The notes beneath the pieces were generated by a model. It had not been told where the DNA came from, searched no databases, and worked only from the letters and a program-made list of their open reading frames with translations. The translations under genes were made by a program, and so were the position numbers. From Hydractinia symbiolongicarpus (taxonomy: Eukaryota; Cnidaria; Hydrozoa; Anthoathecata; Hydractiniidae), in the NCBI RefSeq assembly GCF_029227915.1, contig NC_079888.1, forward strand, positions 9,903,001-9,967,000: DNA of 64,000 nt. The letters run 5' to 3'. Shown here in pieces: positions 11,760 through 22,990 of this stretch (position 1 is the first letter of the stretch; each line of letters begins with the position of its first letter).

Positions 11760-13005
11760 TAACAAGTCTTCTATTAAAAATTTTGGTTACAAGCGTTAAG
11801 CCAACTACAAAGATAAAACAGTCCGATATATCTAAATTGGTATAAGCTTCAGGACGCTTCCTTTGATTATGTCGATATCAAATTAAACACTGTAGCGAGA
11901 AACCTGACTTTGGATGAAATGAGGAAATCTGGCTGCAACGAACAAATTATTTCAATAGCTGGTCATACAACAAAATACAATTTAGACACTAAAAAAGTGG
12001 AATGTTTCATCAATGATGCCACATTATTATGATTCTTACATTATGGAATGAACAGATAACAACCATTTCAAGCAGTGCTCATAAGGAATGCTATTGTTCG
12101 AGATTTTAATTACGACAAAGGTTTATCACTGAGAACAACATCTGTCAATGACTGCTATCAAAGCACATAATCTACCATAAAATTGTTCGGACTTTCTATG
12201 TACCTCCAATTTTAATCATATTAAAATTGGAGGTACATTTGTTATCCTGTCCTGCATTGAAAATAGAGCCTTCTCTTCAGATTGAAAATGATCTGTTTCT
12301 CGGTTTTGTTATGAAATTGAAATGTCTATCACAATCACTTAGTTGCTGGAAGGAGCTTTTCAATTTTGAACTTTTTTAACAACATTAAAAATTTCCCACT
12401 AAAGTTTGAGATTTTCCAGAGTGGATATAGTGCCACACAGGTGCAGTGCAGATTTTGTGTATATGAATAAATGATGCCAAAAGCTTTCGCGAATGGGAAA
12501 ACTATTCTCCGTAAAAAATACAATAATTTTCAATTCATAACGTTTTTCGTGAAAAGATTCACTTGGTTATTCGGGCAAAAACATCGAAAGCGTTCCTGGC
12601 ATCATCTGACGCTGTATAACCATGGCCTATTTTGACAAAAAACTTTCTGGAATAAAAAATTCTTACGTAATAACGCGAAAAAATAGTGTAGTGTCTTCCC
12701 AACATGGCGGACGCTTTTCTTTAACGGAAATTTTAATGACAAAGTTTTATCGAAAATATGCAAAACTATTTCAATCATTGTCGAATTTAAACTCTGTATA
12801 CAAATACGAAAAAGAGAAGATTAAATTTGATAATTGTTGATAATCAACGTTAACTTTGTTCGTAAACTGTTTATTGTGAAAGATGTTGCAAGAGAAAAAA
12901 ACCGTTACTTCAGATGTTATTTAAAAATTCAGCTGTGAGATTGTAAGAGGACCTTTCCAACAGAAAAAGGTTTGAAACAACATGGAAGAAGAATAAGAAG
13001 AATAA
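11760..13005. other. Spacer with unassigned protein remnant
   Basis: At about 11858-12040 the plus strand reads DYVDIKLNTVARNL, then LDEMRKSGCNEQIISIAGHT, a coherent but unplaced stretch of about 60 codons flanked by stops. A 19-bp perfect palindrome lies at 12198-12238 (separate entry). An open frame at 12622-12840 (72 codons) has no known motif. No element ends were found. Confidence 0.35.
12198..12238. repeat. Perfect 19-bp inverted repeat, 3-nt loop
   Basis: ATGTACCTCCAATTTTAAT at 12198-12216 is followed after CAT by its exact reverse complement at 12220-12238. As RNA it would form a 19-bp hairpin on either strand. No poly-T terminator or promoter is evident, and the neighbourhood is not an obvious MITE. 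Confidence 0.85.
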
Positions 13006-13010
13006 GAATA

Positions 13011-13760
13011 AAAGTTACAAAGTGCACGCACAATGATAAACTCGACAGGTTAGGTCTTAAAATTTAAGTTCTAGAGGTATAACTCCTCTAAAGAATATGC
13101 TTATTTAAAAGAACACAATTCTTCTTTTTCCAAGGAGATAATAGGCACAAAAATTGATTAAATAAACAGAGAGAGTAGGACAGGACTTCTGTAACGGGTA
13201 TAAGGGTTTCGACTCGTATTCCTGAACCAAGGTACCCAAAATGTCTAACTGAGTCACCTGAAAAGAGGTCTGCGAACAGTCTTCAGTAGGAACTAGACAT
13301 GTCTTTCATACATACCTTTTAATCTGTCCTACTCTGTACAATCTTTATGTGACTGGGGACCCCGTTGCTGGTGTAATTTTTATTTCGTTCTTTGCTTTTA
13401 TTTTGACTGGGATAATAAGTGGATTCGTGACTCTCCCAGATAATAGGAGTAACTACATCGCAATGCAGATAAAACTAGTCTCTTAAGACGGAAAGTTTAA
13501 TTAAAAAAAGGAGGTTTCTCTACAAGACTACAAAAAAAAAGAAAAAAGAATAGTCAACCCCCTTTGCTGACATAAACCGGAAGTTTTGTCGCTTCGCTTG
13601 CAAAGGACCAATGATCCGTCGTTGCAATGAAACACTTACTATGCACTTGGTTATAAGCAACAGTAGTGTAATGGCCATTGTTCAAATTTCCAGAGTGGTT
13701 AATTACAGCCCTTAAGTTGTAGTGCTTGCGACAAGAGTAAGATGACGAAGCATTTGGCTA
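13011..13760 (-). mobile_element. USP-LINE fragment, copy 2 (USP His box and full 3' UTR)
   Basis: On the minus strand a decayed USP C-terminus at about 13745-13590 reads HYNLRAVINHSGNLNNGHYT, the His box. Downstream comes the 3' block: CCCCGTTGCTGGTG and GGATAATAAGTGGATTCGTG motifs, then the stretch shared with 35.9 kb, 37.7 kb and 47.2 kb, the conserved hairpin CTAGAGG-TATAACT-CCTCTA at 13071-13089, and the 3' terminus GTGCGTGCACTTTGTAACTT at 13011. At 13444-13513 it holds a stretch of about 70 bp that reappears as an isolated insertion at 25033-25114. Confidence 0.75.
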
Positions 13761-13764
13761 AGTA

Positions 13765-15102
13765 CTATTATATTTCCGGTTATAAAGGGACGGTGCACCG
13801 TGTACAGATATATTTACTATTTACCTACCTAATTGTTTACCTACAATTAGTTTATTACTGCAAACCTTCTCCAAATGTTTTAAGGTAGCCGGAGGCAAAT
13901 CTAATAACTTCGCCCTGCACACTAGTGCATAGTCATATATTACGAACGTACTTTCTTCGTCTGTTCGTTAGTTAGGCAGGGTAAATGACCAATTTGGGCC
14001 ATTGGTGAACACAGAGGTCTACCGTAAATTATACCCCTCGGCTGTCTGTCATCCCATGAAGAACTTTCATATCTTTATTTTACGCTCCATTGATCTTACC
14101 AACATCGTGTCGATGTCCTTTTGTGAACTGCCAATCGAAAGCAAGCACTCGTTTTTACGGGAACACCAAATGCCCCTTAGGGAGAAGACTATCGCACCAA
14201 AAGATATATTGATGATGTTAAATCGACCGGCCAGTGCCCTTTTGAGATCGGGTCTATCGTAGTATCTTATCTTCTGAGTATGGCGTCGTTTAAAGATGAT
14301 CCTGCCGCGTGCAATTTCCCCCGATTTGATAATTACCAGATCTTGCTTAAGCCAGGTACCATTCATGTCGAAAACAAGTTCCACAAGTACGCTATGCCTA
14401 TTCTTCAGGGCGACGAATTTTACAATATCAACAATTGCATCATACCGCTGTATGCAAGGAAACTGGGTGAACCCACAATGTTGTTCCACGTGGGACAACG
14501 TTTCACCCACTCGTTGACAATACCTGCATTTTGTATTAGCATCACGCCCTGGGTTGCAATTTTCCAACGTTGGTAAACGTCCAAAGCGCAGGCTTACAAA
14601 CGTCACTCGCTTCAAGTCTGAGTCCAATAGACCTAATCCTCAGAGCCAATCCTTTCCCAATGTACAGATCTATTTGGCGGACTTCCCTTACCTTTCATTG
14701 TTCTGTCGACCAGAGGCTGATCACCTTGGAGACCTGCTGCGGTTATGAGTACGGACAGAAGCGAAATATTTCCCTCGGATTTTCAAAGGCGATCAGGAGC
14801 GCACCCAACACCACAAAAAGTGTGGTGCTTTACCGGCCGTTGAACCATATCTCCCAGCAAACAGATTCAATGGTGTCAGGCAGTTAACAAGAAAAGAGAA
14901 CGTCGGACTTTCAAAAGATTACCCAAACCTTTCGGTGAAGTTGAGACTCCCTGAATCCGACAGTGTAGCGCGCTTGCGGCCTAAAACATCTAAGGGCATC
15001 AGACCTGTTATTGCCTTCATGGCTTTGGTTACACACCAACAGTCCCTTTAAGAAGTCAATCACGATTCTTGAATCGTTCCGGTTAAGGTCTCGTTCGTTC
15101 AA
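13765..15102 (-). pseudogene. R2/NeSL-type LINE, C-terminal zinc finger and restriction-like endonuclease
   Basis: The open part on the minus strand (14627-14067, 186 codons) starts with a CCHC finger, CRYCQRVGETLSHVEQHC, followed by a region of the restriction-like endonuclease: QRYDAIVDIVK, KQDLVIIKSGE (where the family has PD-x-V), YYDRPDLKRALAGRF, then SFGAIVFSLRGIW and NECLLSIGSSQKDID near the C-terminus. This finger-nuclease order is that of R2/NeSL/R4 LINEs, which nick a target and prime reverse transcription from it. Upstream sequence to 15102 is the decayed linker. No RT domain remains, so the copy is 5'-truncated. 13765-14066 would be its 3' UTR. Unlike the USP-LINE copies it has no protease domain. 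Confidence 0.65.
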
Positions 15103-15105
15103 ATA

Positions 15106-15346
15106 CTATAGCGCGTGGCCTTGTAGTTATGGAGTTCGCTTCGTAATCACAAGGCCTGTGGTTCGGCCCACAGCGCGGGGATGTTTAGCAAGTGTCTTTA
15201 CTACAGCTACGGGTCAACCCATGCCATGTGAGGGAAATTGGGTAGGTAATGCCGGTGTATACTTAATGTATACATTCCGAACACAGGACCCACATTGATA
15301 ACAGTGTTTCAAACACTGAAGTGGCTATATCCTGTATAAATATTCG

Positions 15347-15441
<95 letters not shown>

Positions 15442-15442
15442 T
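15106..15442 (+). mobile_element. SINE with tRNA-like head and long (AAT)n tail
   Basis: The head holds a B-box-like GGTTCGGCCCAC about 35 bases after an A-box-like CCTTGTAGTTATGGAG. The body contains CGGGTCAACCCATGCCATGT, which is shared with the minus-strand SINE at 38480-38790, so this is an interspersed family. The tail is a pure AAT microsatellite of about 90 bp at 15348-15440. It lies directly beside the truncated LINE on its left. Confidence 0.65.
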
Positions 15443-16028
15443 TTATAGATACTTTTTTGTTCTTTATTTTATTTACTTGTTTATATTTATCGTATGTTTT
15501 CAAGCTCAATAAGTCGCGAAATACGATTTTTTTACTATGTGACTTCCTTGTAACTTTTAAACAACTTTACAATAGCTATTGATTGGTATACATAACATCG
15601 GCATTTTTCTATTGTGTAACGTCATATATATTTTTCTTACGGGTGTGGCCCACAAGTCATTTCAAAAAAGCCAGTAAACGGTTTTGTCATATTTGGACTA
15701 AAACAAACCATCCCTAAAAGTTTCAATTTGCCGGGGTTAGTTTTTTTGGTTCTCAGTTCCCTGACTAGCAAATTAAATCCACGACAAACTTTTTTTCTAC
15801 TTGTTATTGTTTTCTATTGACTTCTACGATATTATGATTGAAAACTTTTCAATCATACATTTTTAAAACAGCCTCTCAAAATTAAATGAAAAATAACATT
15901 TTTTAATAATATACAATGTATACATAAGATGGTCAAATACTAACACAACTTTTTCAGAGTGTTGATTGTATAACTTTCTTTTTCCATTTTTTAGCACTTT
16001 GTTCAGTTCTCTAGTATACAGGGGAATT
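15443..16028. other. AT-rich spacer, no gene seen
   Basis: No conserved open frame, repeat or RNA recognised. Confidence 0.4.
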
Positions 16029-16060
16029 GGACTCTCATCATTCTCATCATCATTCTCGGC

Positions 16061-17974
16061 TTAACGTCCGTTTTCCATGCTAGCATGGGTTGGACGGGGT
16101 ATATTAATGACCCTCTTCCAATCTGATCTAGACTGTGTTAGATCTAAACTCAACTTCCTCTCTATTAAGTCTGTCCTTATAACCTCCTGCCAAGTCTTTC
16201 TTGGTCTGCCTCTGCGCTTTGCCCCAGGAACTATCAAGTCTCTACACTTTCTTACCCAATTATCCTCCTCCATTCTTTCCAAGTGCCCCAGCCAATTCAA
16301 TCTTCTTATCTGGATAACATCTTTAATTCTACGGAGACTTAGCCTGCTTCTTAGCTCATCTGAAGTCTTTCTGTCTCTCAGACTGGCATTACACATCCAC
16401 CTAACCATTCTCATATCATTCCTTTCTAAACGGTTAAGATCTTCCTGCTTCACTGCCCATGTCTCACTACCGTACAACATAACACTTCTTACACAGGCCT
16501 CATACAACCTACCTTTTACCTCAATTGACAGGACTCTGCTAGTCAATAAAGGAAGTAACTCTCTAAACTTTTTCCAAGCAGAACCTATCCTGCAAGTAAC
16601 ACTTCTTCCAACACCCCCTTCACTGCCCAACATATCACCTAAGTAACAGAAGTTCATAACTATCTCTAACGAGCCACTGTTGTACATCATTAAAGCTGGA
16701 AATACTTCATTCTCTATAATCTCACCTTTGCAACGCTTGCATACAAACTGTATGCCAGCTCTTAACCTTCCACTAATACTACTGCACTTCTTATGTACCC
16801 AATGCGTGCAAGTCTGACAAAAAATTGAGTTACTACCAACCCCTTTCCTGCAAACTCCACAAGGCCACTTTCCAATTACAAGGTCACACTTGGCTGCAAT
16901 GCTACTTATCATGACTTTAGACTTTGCTGTGTTTACCTTCAGCCCTCTCTCTTCCATCGACTCTGCTATGAGAACCAAATCATCTGCATACAATAACTCC
17001 CATGGACAACCTGTTCTGAACTCCATCGACAGCGCTTCTAAAACTAGAATAAACAACAAAGGACTAAGTACAGAACCCTGATGTACACCAACATTAACAC
17101 TAAATTCATCACTAAGTGAATCGTTAATCCTGACACGACTTCTAGCATTGCTGTACATAGACTGAAACATCGTAACTAGCCACTCATCCACACCTAATTT
17201 TCTCATAGCCCACCAAATAACTTTACGTGGCACTCTATCAAAAGCTTTCTCTAAATCTACAAAGGCAAAATAGAGATTCTTTCTCTTTCCTAAATACTTT
17301 TCCTGAAGCTGTCTGAGTAAAAATATTGCATCTGTAGTGCCACGCCCTGGAACAAAACCAAATTGCATCTTATCTATATCAATTCTTTCTCTAAGTAACT
17401 TATCAATCACTCTTTCAATAACTTTCATTACTTGATCAACCAACTTCAAACCTCTATAGTTACCCCTTTCTAATGCATCACCCTTGCCCTTGAAACAATT
17501 CACTATTACACTCGACTGCCACTCACTCGGAATAGCACCATCCTTTATAATTTGGTTAGCAAGACTTGTAATAAGCTCAACTCCAATATATCCAGATGCT
17601 TTTACCATCACTGCAACAATACCTGATACTCCTGCAGCCTTGCCAATCTTCAATTTCCTAATAGCCTCCACTACCCATTCTGTTTTGATCTGCATAGCTG
17701 GCCCTTCTACGACATCATCATCAGACAAATTATCCTCGTCCCAATCAAACTCAGTGTTAAGCAACCTCTGATAATGATTCTTCCAAGCTACTCTTTTCTC
17801 CTCCTCTGTGCTAGCCAAAACACCTTCATCATTACGTATACACTTCTCACCTACAATATCTTGATTAGTCTTCTTCATTTGCTTTGCTATCTTGAATACC
17901 TCATTGCGCTGGTCTTCCCTTCTTAACACATCTGCAAATCTGTTTCTCTCTGCTTCTGATTTTGTCTTATACAC
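16061..17974 (-). CDS. LINE reverse transcriptase with internal PHD-like finger
   Basis: An open reading frame of 637 codons. Residues about 100-360 are a non-LTR reverse transcriptase: FGFVPGRGTTDAIFLLRQL at 205, FAFVDLEKAFDRVPR with the motif A Asp at 240, GVHQGSVLSPLLFIL at 297 and the catalytic LLYADDLVLIAES at 328-340. An in-frame deletion appears to follow, since AESMEE runs straight into RGLKVNTAKSK where relatives have a longer linker. Residues 370-415 form a PHD-like C4HC3 finger: CGVC, CQTC, H, C and CKRC in order. The C-terminus (from about 450) has the family signature YGSETWAVKQEDLNRLE and LGHLERMEEDNW. Catalytic residues are intact, but the endonuclease is frameshifted away, so this copy is probably not active on its own. 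Confidence 0.85.
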   Translation of the reverse strand: MYKTKSEAERNRFADVLRREDQRNEVFKIAKQMKKTNQDIVGEKCIRNDEGVLASTEEEKRVAWKNHYQRLLNTEFDWDEDNLSDDDVVEGPAMQIKTEWVVEAIRKLKIGKAAGVSGIVAVMVKASGYIGVELITSLANQIIKDGAIPSEWQSSVIVNCFKGKGDALERGNYRGLKLVDQVMKVIERVIDKLLRERIDIDKMQFGFVPGRGTTDAIFLLRQLQEKYLGKRKNLYFAFVDLEKAFDRVPRKVIWWAMRKLGVDEWLVTMFQSMYSNARSRVRINDSLSDEFSVNVGVHQGSVLSPLLFILVLEALSMEFRTGCPWELLYADDLVLIAESMEERGLKVNTAKSKVMISSIAAKCDLVIGKWPCGVCRKGVGSNSIFCQTCTHWVHKKCSSISGRLRAGIQFVCKRCKGEIIENEVFPALMMYNSGSLEIVMNFCYLGDMLGSEGGVGRSVTCRIGSAWKKFRELLPLLTSRVLSIEVKGRLYEACVRSVMLYGSETWAVKQEDLNRLERNDMRMVRWMCNASLRDRKTSDELRSRLSLRRIKDVIQIRRLNWLGHLERMEEDNWVRKCRDLIVPGAKRRGRPRKTWQEVIRTDLIERKLSLDLTQSRSDWKRVINIPRPTHASMENGR

Positions 17975-18981
17975 TGCTGTACGAGCTCGACGCTTTAGCT
18001 TCTAAGTAAATATTTTTACTACCACCTGACTTCCACTCTTTCCAAAGTTTCCTCTTTTCCTTTATACACTGGTCAACCTCATTATTCCACCACCAGGTCT
18101 GTCTATGTCTAGCTGGTCCTTTCGTCCACCCACAGGTATCATCAGAGGCTTCTAGAAGACAATTCTTCAAAGTAGTCCAAGTACTTTCAACATTGTCACT
18201 ATCACATTGACTATTGTAGGCTAACTGCTGAACTTTTGCACTAAATTGTCTTGCTACAATCTTCCTTCAGCTTCCAGACTTTTCGACGGGGCCTGTACTT
18301 TCCCTTGGCTTCTCTGACACTCTTCAAGATAATATCACAAACCAGCAACCTATGCTGGGAAACACACTCTTCCCCCGATATAACTTTCACGTCCTTCACC
18401 ACTTTCTTGTCTGACTTTCTAACCAAAAAGTAACCTATCTGTGTCTTACAACCACCTGACTCATATGTTATCAGCCTACTCTGTCTCTTACTGAATGATG
18501 TGTTGCAAACCACCATGTCCGTTGCCATTCCAAACTCAAGCAATCTCTCCCCTTCCTTATTTCTGCTCCCAAATCCATAGCCTCCATGCACACCTCTATA
18601 ACCTTCAGATGACTTCCCAACATGACCATTAAAGTCGCCGCCCACCATGACAAGTTCAGTGTCTCCAAACTTTGATGTGACTGCTATTAACTCATCATAA
18701 AACTTATCTTTATCTTCCTCACTGAGTCCACACTGTGGAGCATAAACTGACAAAAAAGTGACAATCCTATTACCTATCAAAAACTTTATCACTATAATAC
18801 GACTATTAACACGCATAACATCTATTACTTTTTCTACCCACTTCTCTGCAACGAATATGCCAACTCCTCCATATCCATCACTATTACCAATCCAAAAAAG
18901 CTTATACCTTGCCTTCCTACCTTTCACAAATCTCACTGAAGCTCCTCTCCTCTCTTTAGAATGTAACTCCCCAAGCAGCAA
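17967..18981 (-). pseudogene. LINE AP endonuclease and linker, frameshifted
   Basis: The 246-codon open part (18981-18241) is the C-terminal two-thirds of an exonuclease III-type LINE endonuclease: GYGGVGIFVAEKW, FLSVYAPQCGLSEEDKDKFY, VMVGGDFNGHVGK (metal-binding Asp/Asn) and a final SQHRLLVCDI, where the catalytic SDH is usually found and here reads SQH. TYESGGCKTQIGYFLV precedes it. The substrate-nicking N-terminal residues are missing because the element is truncated near 18995. A further short frame (18170-17967) has WWWNNEVDQCIKEKRKLW, the normal linker to the RT. Confidence 0.75.
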
Positions 18982-18995
18982 ATATTTGTCCAGCT

Positions 18996-19340
18996 GTCAG
19001 TGTAAAGAAAACTAGGGAATGGCCAAATGTCATTGTTTTCAAAAAATTTGTGGCAATAAAAATCACCGGTGTAACAGTTTTTACAGTCCATGTCCATAAC
19101 GATGCGTCTAAGATGCAAGTTAAGGCTTCTTGAAAAGGTGTATTGTCAATGACATTAATGATATTGAATTATTATTGCCCTTGTACATTACCAACAATCG
19201 GTCGAACTGAATATTGTGTTTTGATAGTATTATAACCCACATCCCTAACTGTTGCATTGTCACATCTACTTCCAATGGCACGCCTATGTCTTGTTGACAA
19301 AATCGTTCAGATGGTACACAGGGTACACCAGTGATGGTGA
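18996..19340. other. Spacer with short minus-strand frames
   Basis: Minus-strand frames at 18933-19118 and 19120-19356 show no motif I recognise. The stretch separates the RTE-like LINE from a USP-LINE end. Confidence 0.35.
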
Positions 19341-19920
19341 GATAACAAAACAGCAAGCTGTAATGATGGAACTAGTCTACTGACTCTTTTGTTTTTGAAT
19401 TGTAGAGGTTACACCCTCTAGAGATCTATACTTGGTGCAAGATCTCCCTTTTTACAAGGATAGTCTGCAGAATCAAGGTAATTGAACTAAAGACCCTCTA
19501 TAAACATTACATCACAAACACCTACTGACAGTCACAAATTGCTATACAACACAGAAAGAAAGAAATAAATATAATATAAAACTATAAATAGGAGCAGACA
19601 ACCACCAATGGGCCAGGACTTGTGAACTTGGCAGTATCTTTCCACATGTGTTACGGGATCCCAACACAGCCTTACACAGGTGATTGACGCTTGGGACCAG
19701 GCCAATGTCAGGACCAGCTTGAAGTTACTGGGGTAAAATGCGTGGGCGTAAATTCACGAAGACATGAAAAAGAAATTTCAAACCGCTTTGCGAAGTGTCT
19801 TATAAAAATAACTGTGGGTACATCAGGATAGTTAACCCTGTAGACAAAGTGACCAAAGTGGGGCCGTCACACCCAAAGACAAGACAGATTGTCAACCCCC
19901 CTTGCTTAGCTTCTTTTAAT
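19341..19920 (-). mobile_element. USP-LINE 3' end, copy 3 (subfamily B)
   Basis: Only the 3' UTR is present. Read on the minus strand it has AGCAAGGGGGGTTGAC and a GGTGTGACGGCCCC block, then TGTTGGGATCCCGTAACACA, AGTTCACAAGTCC, and the hairpin TAGAGG-GTGTAA-CCTCTA at 19402-19420. It ends with CAGCTTGCTGTTTTGTTATC at 19341. The same order occurs at 42405-43190 and, shortened, at 27177 and 33376. No coding sequence survives. Confidence 0.75.
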
Positions 19921-20149
19921 AACTATGTAGTAGTAAAAATTTAACTACCTCAATAAACGAATGAATTGTTATCTGAAGACCCTCATATGTTTGCCACAAA
20001 ATAAACATATTGGATTTGATATTTTCTGAAAGTATACCAAACCATGTATTAATAGACTCCTTCTACTCAAGAAAGTAAGATAAAAAAACTCTCCAGCCAA
20101 GCAAACGTTTACCATCGGCTAAATCATATGGCTTAAAAAAAGGCTTCTA

Positions 20150-20640
20150 CAAAGATTTTATGTTCTATACACAAATGCCTTATCAGAGTCCCCAGTTAGA
20201 TTTTTGTGCATTCGGAAAACGAATGAAAACGTTCAATTTTTACTTTGATCTCAGTTTGAGCCAGTGTCTTTTTGCAAAAATCTCTGCATTGAAAGGAATA
20301 GAGCTAGCAGATTTAACTGTTCAAGCGTTGAAACAGATGAGAAATAAGCGTGATTTGAGCTTACTGCACTAAAAAATAAAGCTGCCTGCCAGTCAGATCG
20401 AAAGACTATACCACATGCAATAATTGTTGCACCATGGCAGATGCTGGCCAGTGTCGAATACACTCCAACATTGTTTTTACTGCAGAAGGCGGTAATGGCA
20501 AACTTGTCTTAGATTGTTCGCCTAGCTTGTTGGAGAAGTGTTTTGGCATTCCGTGTTGCAAAAAGATTTAACTAGCCAAAAAAATGATATTTAACTAGCC
20601 AAAAAATTAGATAATTGGGATGAGGCTACAAGAGGATAAC
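20150..20640 (+). pseudogene. hAT (ZMYM1-like) transposase fragment
   Basis: A 70-codon open stretch (20160-20372) reads FGKRMKTFNFYFDLSLSQCL then KGIELADLTVQALKQMRNKR. It matches the region of ZMYM1-type hAT transposases where the nearby pseudogene at 31.1 kb reads CKSQMSRSEFFYCLNLAYRL, so the two are homologous. Further remnants continue to about 20640, including WDEATRG-like text. Both ends are lost and no terminal repeats were seen. Confidence 0.6.
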
Positions 20641-21979
20641 TCCACCATTAAGATGAACCTAAATGTTTAAGGACTTTTTTTTTGGTACCGTGAATGATTT
20701 ATGATTGTTAACACAAGCCCCTAAAACTAACACCCAGTTTTTAAAATCCCCAGCAATTTATCCCCTAGGCCTTATCACTTTTCTGATAGGCATGCTGGCG
20801 CATTTCGCCTAAAGTCACTGTTGTAGGAATGTGCAGTGTTCTCAGAACTTTTAAAAATTGAAACGGCGGTCAAATTAGCGTTGCTAATATCGCAAACTGA
20901 AAACATAATGCTAGGAACGACGATGTAGACTGGGTTACGATTTCACCATGGCAAGCGAAATATGAGTTGTATATCAGAATTTCCATTCCACAGCTTCATA
21001 GCTGGTCAATCATCTTGTTTGACCTATTACGTCTAATTACGCATAAGTGGAATCCCAAGAAAGCAACACTGTTTCTAAATAAGCCTAAGTAAAAAATTTC
21101 TAGTGGTTCTTTGTAGTTGATAAGTTGAAAAAAGTGAACTATTATTTCAAGGTTTACTTTTTTTCATCCTCCAACCAATATTTCCGGACTTGCGTTATTA
21201 GTAAAATCATATCACAGCTAAAAAGCACTACGTTTAACAAAAACAAGACAACCAAATATCACAGAGTCGTCCTCCATTTAAAACTTGAAAGACTTCTTTT
21301 CAGGACTGAAGGTAAGGATGAAAAGATTAAACCCAGAGGGGTCCTGGAGAAGACTATATAAGTCACACCACCTATCAAAACACCTTCAAAACCAATATTT
21401 ACACCTGTATCTAACCAGTTAGCCAAAGTCGTACAAGATTAATCTGTGCCTACAGTTGAAATGCCGGGTTCATCTTTTGCTGCTACCAATGATGCATCCT
21501 AATCCTCACACGTGTTGAATGTTTTTGAAAGTGAGGTCACAACAGAAGACTATTTAAATAAAATTTTATCTTTAAGGAAAGAAAATAAGATTTTACAAGG
21601 AATCATTGCAGACGATTATGGAGGCCGAGAATTGCCATGCAAAAAAAAAAAATCTAAAATTAAAAAAATAAATCAATTCAAAGCGAAATTAAATTAAATT
21701 AATTGAGATCAAATGAAATCAAACGAAATAAAATCAACTTTGTTTAAGAACAAATGAAATGAAACGAAATGAAATCAACTTTGCTTGAAATCAAAGTGAA
21801 ATGAATTTGTTTTTTTAAATCTAAAATTGCTCAACATAACGTGTTTTTTTTAAAAAAACACAATATTTTTTCCGTGGCAATGATGAATATGGAATTTCAA
21901 AGTCACATTATTACAGTTATCTTAAGATAGCACTTGTTATTTTATTATTTATGTGACTTAGGAATGCCATAGATGAAAT

Positions 21980-22990
21980 ATGATGTTTTGGCTTATGGAA
22001 AATTGGAAATTGTGTATCTAAAATTGAGACAAAAACATGGCATTAAAGTACCCCGTGATAGACTTTGTGACCTAATGTACAACGAGGCCTGAAGTAAAAA
22101 AGAAAAAAAAAGATCAAACTTTATGTCAAGAGGACCTACATTAAGAACTTAAATTTTTGGCTAAAAATGTATCAAAAATGTTTCGGACAATTTTTTTTTA
22201 TTTCAGCGGAAAAATTTTCGGACAAGATTTATAAAGTCAAAAAATGTTTGGGTAAGTTATTCAAACGAATTTTAACCAAATTTCAAACGTAATGATACGG
22301 GAAATGACACAAAAAGAAGGCTACTAGCATTTATAGCTGATCAAGATCTAAAAAAGGGTCTTCAGGATCCAACTTTACAGATAGAGCCTCAGCCAAATAG
22401 AAAACAACGAAAATAATGAGTTCAAAAACTACATTTTTAATTGATTTTCTGATTACCCTTTATATAATTTTTATGCATAGAAAAACCAAAATTTTCTGTC
22501 AAAACTTTCGGCAGACACAAATTTCGGACGGAAAAATTTTTGGACAAAAAAAAAAAATCCGAAAATTTTTCCGTCCGAAAAATTTCGTTCCTATTGTAAT
22601 TGGGTTTTTTCAATGGATGGTCATGACAAGCTTGTGGGTTATAAAAACATAAAATTTCCACTAGCTATTTATGGCTGCATAGGTAAAAATATTATTTTTA
22701 AGAGTATGGACCTCAAATTCAAATTCAAGAGATAGTTGGTAGGTGGTATCTTGAGTACCTATATTCTAGAATTCCAAATGTTTTAAGATTAGACAAGGGC
22801 ACAGCGACATCAATTATCAGTATTACGCAGTGTTTCTTAACACAAACCCATATAGATCAAGACATAGATGATGCTACAGACTCTGATATATATATAGGGA
22901 CCCTCTACTTTAAATCAAGTAATAAACTTTATCCAAAATATACATATTGCAGTAATCGAAGAACAAAAAGTAACAGTTTATAATATCAAT
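21980..22990 (+). pseudogene. DGYDKL-type integrase/transposase, decayed
   Basis: In order: a helix-turn-helix-like LRQKHGIKVPRDRLCDLMYN (about 22028-22088), a linker with QDLKKGLQDPTLQ (about 22340), then MDGHDKLVGYKNIKFPLAIY (from 22614), where the family has HVDGYDKL and HGCIDGFSR, and after a frameshift IVGRWYLEYLYSRIPNVLRL plus DKGTATSII at the second acidic position. The homologous and better copy is at 61105-61890. A 22-23 bp inverted repeat sits inside the gap (22522-22580), probably a later insertion. The C-terminal part is missing. Confidence 0.55.
22522..22580. repeat. Hairpin inverted repeat with A-rich loop
   Basis: TTTCGGACGGAAAAATTTTT followed by GGA (22522-22544) is mirrored by TCC then GAAAATTTTTCCGTCCGAAA (22558-22580), one mismatch in 23, with a poly-A loop of 13. 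Related fragments, TTTCGGACAATTTTT and GGAAAAATTTTCGGAC, lie at 22180-22230, so the block may be a tiny foldback insertion. Confidence 0.8.

Larger units (their letters stand above)
16028..18995 (-). mobile_element. RTE-like LINE, about 3 kb, 5'-truncated
   Basis: On the minus strand an AP-endonuclease region (18981-18241) is followed by a linker (18170-17967) and a long RT ORF (17974-16061). The three lie in three different frames, so at least two frameshifts separate them. The 3' end runs out just after the stop into a GATGA-rich simple repeat (16028-16056), the type of short tandem tail seen in RTE-group LINEs. The 5' end stops inside the endonuclease near 18995, where unrelated sequence begins. 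Confidence 0.8.

Noticed and set aside
13884-13930. TTAAGGTAGCC next to an R2-type LINE, identical to the core of the 28S rDNA R2 target
   Set aside because: Only 11 bases match; the following sequence differs from 28S rDNA and the orientation is opposite to the LINE, so insertion into rDNA is not supported.
14002-14887. Several overlapping plus-strand open frames of 60-105 codons
   Set aside because: They are antisense shadows of the minus-strand LINE nuclease frame, which has clear motifs.
15309-15512. Long poly-Ile or poly-Asn open frames over the AAT tract (also 38943-39215)
   Set aside because: Pure translation of the microsatellite, not genes.
19120-19356. Minus-strand 78-codon frame with TITGVPCVPSE
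   Set aside because: Overlaps the end of a USP-LINE copy and has no family motif; kept only as spacer.
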